Part shown: piece after piece, positions 14,444-15,770 of the stretch
Layout of the letters: each line of letters starts with the position of its first letter
Numbering within the stretch: position 1 is the stretch's first letter
Origin: a bacterium
Lineage (GTDB): Bacteria > Patescibacteriota > Microgenomatia > UBA1400 > PJMF01
Reading direction: 5' to 3'
Assembly (NCBI GenBank): GCA_900299155.1
Contig: OMIS01000024.1
Span: 1 to 15,770, forward strand
DNA: 15,770 nucleotides
Program-made: the position numbers and the translations under genes
Notes under the pieces: generated by a model
Told to the model about the DNA's origin: nothing
Database searches by the model: none
Seen by the model: the letters and a program-made list of their open reading frames with translations, nothing else

Positions 14444-15568
14444 TTATTCACACAGCGTGGCCACGTCACCATGATATGCCAGAACATTGGCACTCAGCCC
14501 ACAGATCTGGACTTTTTGTGTGGCAACTGCTGCAGCAGTTGGAGTTTGTTGACGAGAAATTGCACCAAAGACCGTTTCCCAGAAATCAGCTGCACTTCCC
14601 TGTCTGATCACGCGGAAGTTTTCATCACGCACGCCAGCACGATCTGCCAGAATACGATAGGCTTCTTCTTTTGAACCGATCATATCAATCATTTTGTTTT
14701 CTAGTGCTTGTTTTTCGCCATAGATCATCGCACCTAGGTTATTTTTAATCACCTCTTCTGCAATGCCACGGTGATTAGAGACATGCGTAACAAACTCGTT
14801 GTATGAATCATTGACGTTAGCCTGAAGTTTATCAATCTCTTCCTTCGTAAGTTGGCGGTATGGATTACCGATATCTTTGGAACGACCGGCGGTAATATAC
14901 GTTGTTTGAACACCACCTTGGGTCACAACACCACCCACAAAGGCACCACCATCTTCAGAGACGACTCGGTCATAGTATTTGAAAGGTCCATAAATCACAC
15001 CGATACTGCCGATGGCTGTACCATGATCTGCCACAATAACGTCACCTGCCACGGCAGACCAGTAGCCACCTGAGGCAGCCATGCCAGAAACGTAGGTGAT
15101 AACTGGCTTGTCTGTATTTTGCTTGTAGTACTTCACCCCATCTGCAATTGCTTCACTACCAAAGATCGTACCACCTGGTGAGTTGATCACCAGAATCACT
15201 CCATCAATATCTTTATTTTTTGCAGCTTCCATCAGTTGTTCTTTGACTTTGTAGCCAAACGTCACTCCGTCTGTCAGCAATGCACTCCAGCCACCTGCAT
15301 CGAGTTGATCTCCCATGATGACGCCATTTATATCTACAGCTAGGAATGTTTTCTTGGCGTCTTCTTTACCATAGACGGTTTTTTCTTCTGCGAATGCTTT
15401 GTCTTCTGATTTTGAAGAACTAGTGGCACTGGCAGCTGCGCTAATGGCCACTAGAACAATAATGCCAAATGTAATCGTGAACATCATACCCGCCACTGCG
15501 GCAGAGCCATAGAAGAAGAATTTAATAAGACGTAGAATAAATTGACCAAATTTTTGGAAAATAGACAT
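14444..15568 (-). CDS. sppA: SppA-type (S49 family) membrane-bound signal peptide peptidase
   Basis: This serine protease degrades leftover signal peptides and membrane-inserted fragments. I chose the ATG at 15566-15568 (374 residues, MSIFQKFGQF). A GTG at 15623-15625 would add 19 residues but lies upstream of the predicted transcription start. Seen: one long N-terminal membrane segment (about 20-45), a Ser/Ala/Glu linker (46-70), then the S49 domain with VINSPGGTIFGSE (128-140), SGMAASGGYW (161-170, nucleophile S166 by analogy), the GSIGVIYGPF block (187-196) and AGRSKDIGNPYR (227-238, candidate catalytic K231). A single domain of this length matches the short SppA of Bacillus, not the tandem-domain protease IV of Escherichia coli. 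The C-terminal tail after about 338 is Ala/Thr/Gln-rich and carries the only two cysteines (C356 and C373). Confidence 0.93.
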   Translation of the reverse strand: MSIFQKFGQFILRLIKFFFYGSAAVAGMMFTITFGIIVLVAISAAASATSSSKSEDKAFAEEKTVYGKEDAKKTFLAVDINGVIMGDQLDAGGWSALLTDGVTFGYKVKEQLMEAAKNKDIDGVILVINSPGGTIFGSEAIADGVKYYKQNTDKPVITYVSGMAASGGYWSAVAGDVIVADHGTAIGSIGVIYGPFKYYDRVVSEDGGAFVGGVVTQGGVQTTYITAGRSKDIGNPYRQLTKEEIDKLQANVNDSYNEFVTHVSNHRGIAEEVIKNNLGAMIYGEKQALENKMIDMIGSKEEAYRILADRAGVRDENFRVIRQGSAADFWETVFGAISRQQTPTAAAVATQKVQICGLSANVLAYHGDVATLCE

Positions 15569-15616
15569 AGTAGCTTTCGTAAAATGTATATGAACAATAG
15601 CGATAATAACCTCTTC

Positions 15617-15646
15617 AGTATACACTAGCGCTCCGCCTCTGGTTAA
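15617..15646 (-). promoter_or_regulatory. Promoter of sppA and perhaps the envelope gene group
   Basis: TTAACC (15646-15641) and TATACT (15622-15617) are separated by 18 bases on the minus strand. The predicted start near 15610 leaves a leader of about 42 bases before the ATG at 15568, with no clear Shine-Dalgarno motif (only GAAAG). Confidence 0.4.
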
Positions 15647-15662
15647 GTGGCAAGTGAGTAGG

Positions 15663-15668
15663 TATAAT
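15663..15668 (+). promoter_or_regulatory. Consensus -10 box upstream of the tRNA gene
   Basis: A perfect TATAAT stands 77 bases before the tRNA 5' end. No good -35 is seen at normal spacing (TTAAGT is 14 bases upstream). It is the best candidate promoter for the tRNA in the 120 bp between sppA and the tRNA. Confidence 0.35.
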
Positions 15669-15745
15669 ATATGTTTGCTTTTGCAGAGCTACTTGCGGAT
15701 CCTGGACTTGGATTCGGATCTACAGTGGATAACTGCACACCAAAT

Positions 15746-15770
15746 GGCCCCATCGTCTATCGGCTAGGAC
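15746..15770 (+). tRNA. tRNA, most likely tRNA-Glu, 3'-truncated by the window edge
   Basis: The last 25 bases read as the 5' part of a tRNA: a seven-base acceptor strand GGCCCCA, then T8 and C9, a D-stem GTCT closed by GGAC, and a D-loop holding ATCGGCTA. The closing pairs are G-C, T-A, C-G and T-G. The combination of GGCCCCA and TCGTCTA...GGCTAGGAC is characteristic of bacterial tRNA-Glu. The anticodon lies beyond the window, so Glu is an assignment from the 5' half only. Confidence 0.8.

Noticed and set aside
15569..15625. GTG start adding 19 residues to SppA
   Set aside because: The predicted transcription start (near 15610) is downstream of this codon, and MSIFQKF begins a normal signal anchor.
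15697..15720. GGATC repeats (GATCC...GGATC) upstream of the tRNA
   Set aside because: Only five base pairs with a 13-base loop and no T-run; too weak to call a terminator or operator.
15671..15770. Plus-strand open frame starting ATG at 15671 and open to the window end (MFAFAELLADPGLG...)
   Set aside because: It would read straight through the tRNA 5' half at 15746-15770, whose stem pairing and invariant positions are convincing. The TATAAT ends only two bases before this ATG, so the ATG would lie upstream of the transcript start.
1..15770. CRISPR arrays, tandem repeats, insertion sequences or defence genes
   Set aside because: I read for regularly spaced repeats, terminal inverted repeats and transposase, nuclease or toxin motifs and found none; the unknown proteins look like envelope components.

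Overview
This window looks like a chromosomal segment of a Candidate Phyla Radiation (Patescibacteria) bacterium. The evidence is indirect. Genes are tightly packed and many overlap by 1 to 4 bases. Shine-Dalgarno motifs are present on some genes and absent on others. The gene set is one I associate with CPR genomes: a short free-standing SecD and SecF, a winged-helix/nucleotidyltransferase protein, a DUF3048 protein, a membrane-anchored CAP-domain protein and several short membrane proteins without known relatives. TGA ends some genes, so the standard bacterial code fits, and the Gracilibacteria-type reassignment of TGA is unlikely. No rRNA, transposase, integrase or CRISPR array is visible.

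Layout. (1) 1-458, plus strand: the 3' end of an unrecognised, very AT-rich gene. (2) 455-2101, minus strand: recJ, facing it tail to tail with overlapping stop codons. (3) 2245-3879, plus strand: a CCA-adding enzyme/poly(A) polymerase family gene, divergent from recJ across 143 bp. (4) 10004 down to 3921, minus strand: a compact seven-gene run, frr, rseP-like protease, small membrane protein, DUF3048 protein, wHTH-nucleotidyltransferase, secD, secF. Its gaps run from -4 to +32 bases, so it is probably one transcription unit. It couples ribosome recycling to membrane proteolysis and Sec-dependent export. (5) 10099-10953, plus strand: a multi-pass membrane protein, divergent from frr. (6) 15568 down to 10963, minus strand: a cell-envelope group, sppA, CAP-domain protein, 3-TM protein, rmlA, secreted helical protein, single-TM protein. 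Several joints overlap or nearly touch (TAATG twice, TAA-T-ATG once), so translation is probably coupled. (7) From 15746, plus strand: the first 25 nt of a tRNA, most likely tRNA-Glu, cut by the window edge.

Together the window is mostly housekeeping and envelope biogenesis. Export (SecD/F), regulated intramembrane proteolysis (RseP-like), signal-peptide/membrane-protein degradation (SppA) and nucleotide-sugar supply (RmlA) sit beside several extracytoplasmic proteins of unknown role. I see no clear defence or mobile system. The least explained parts are the AT-rich gene cut by the left edge, the coupled rmlA / secreted helical protein / single-TM protein set, a roughly 70-residue polar insertion inside the nucleotidyltransferase domain of the CCA-type enzyme, and promoter-like -10 boxes placed so close to start codons that several mRNAs may be leaderless. 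All GC values and motif positions were counted by hand.
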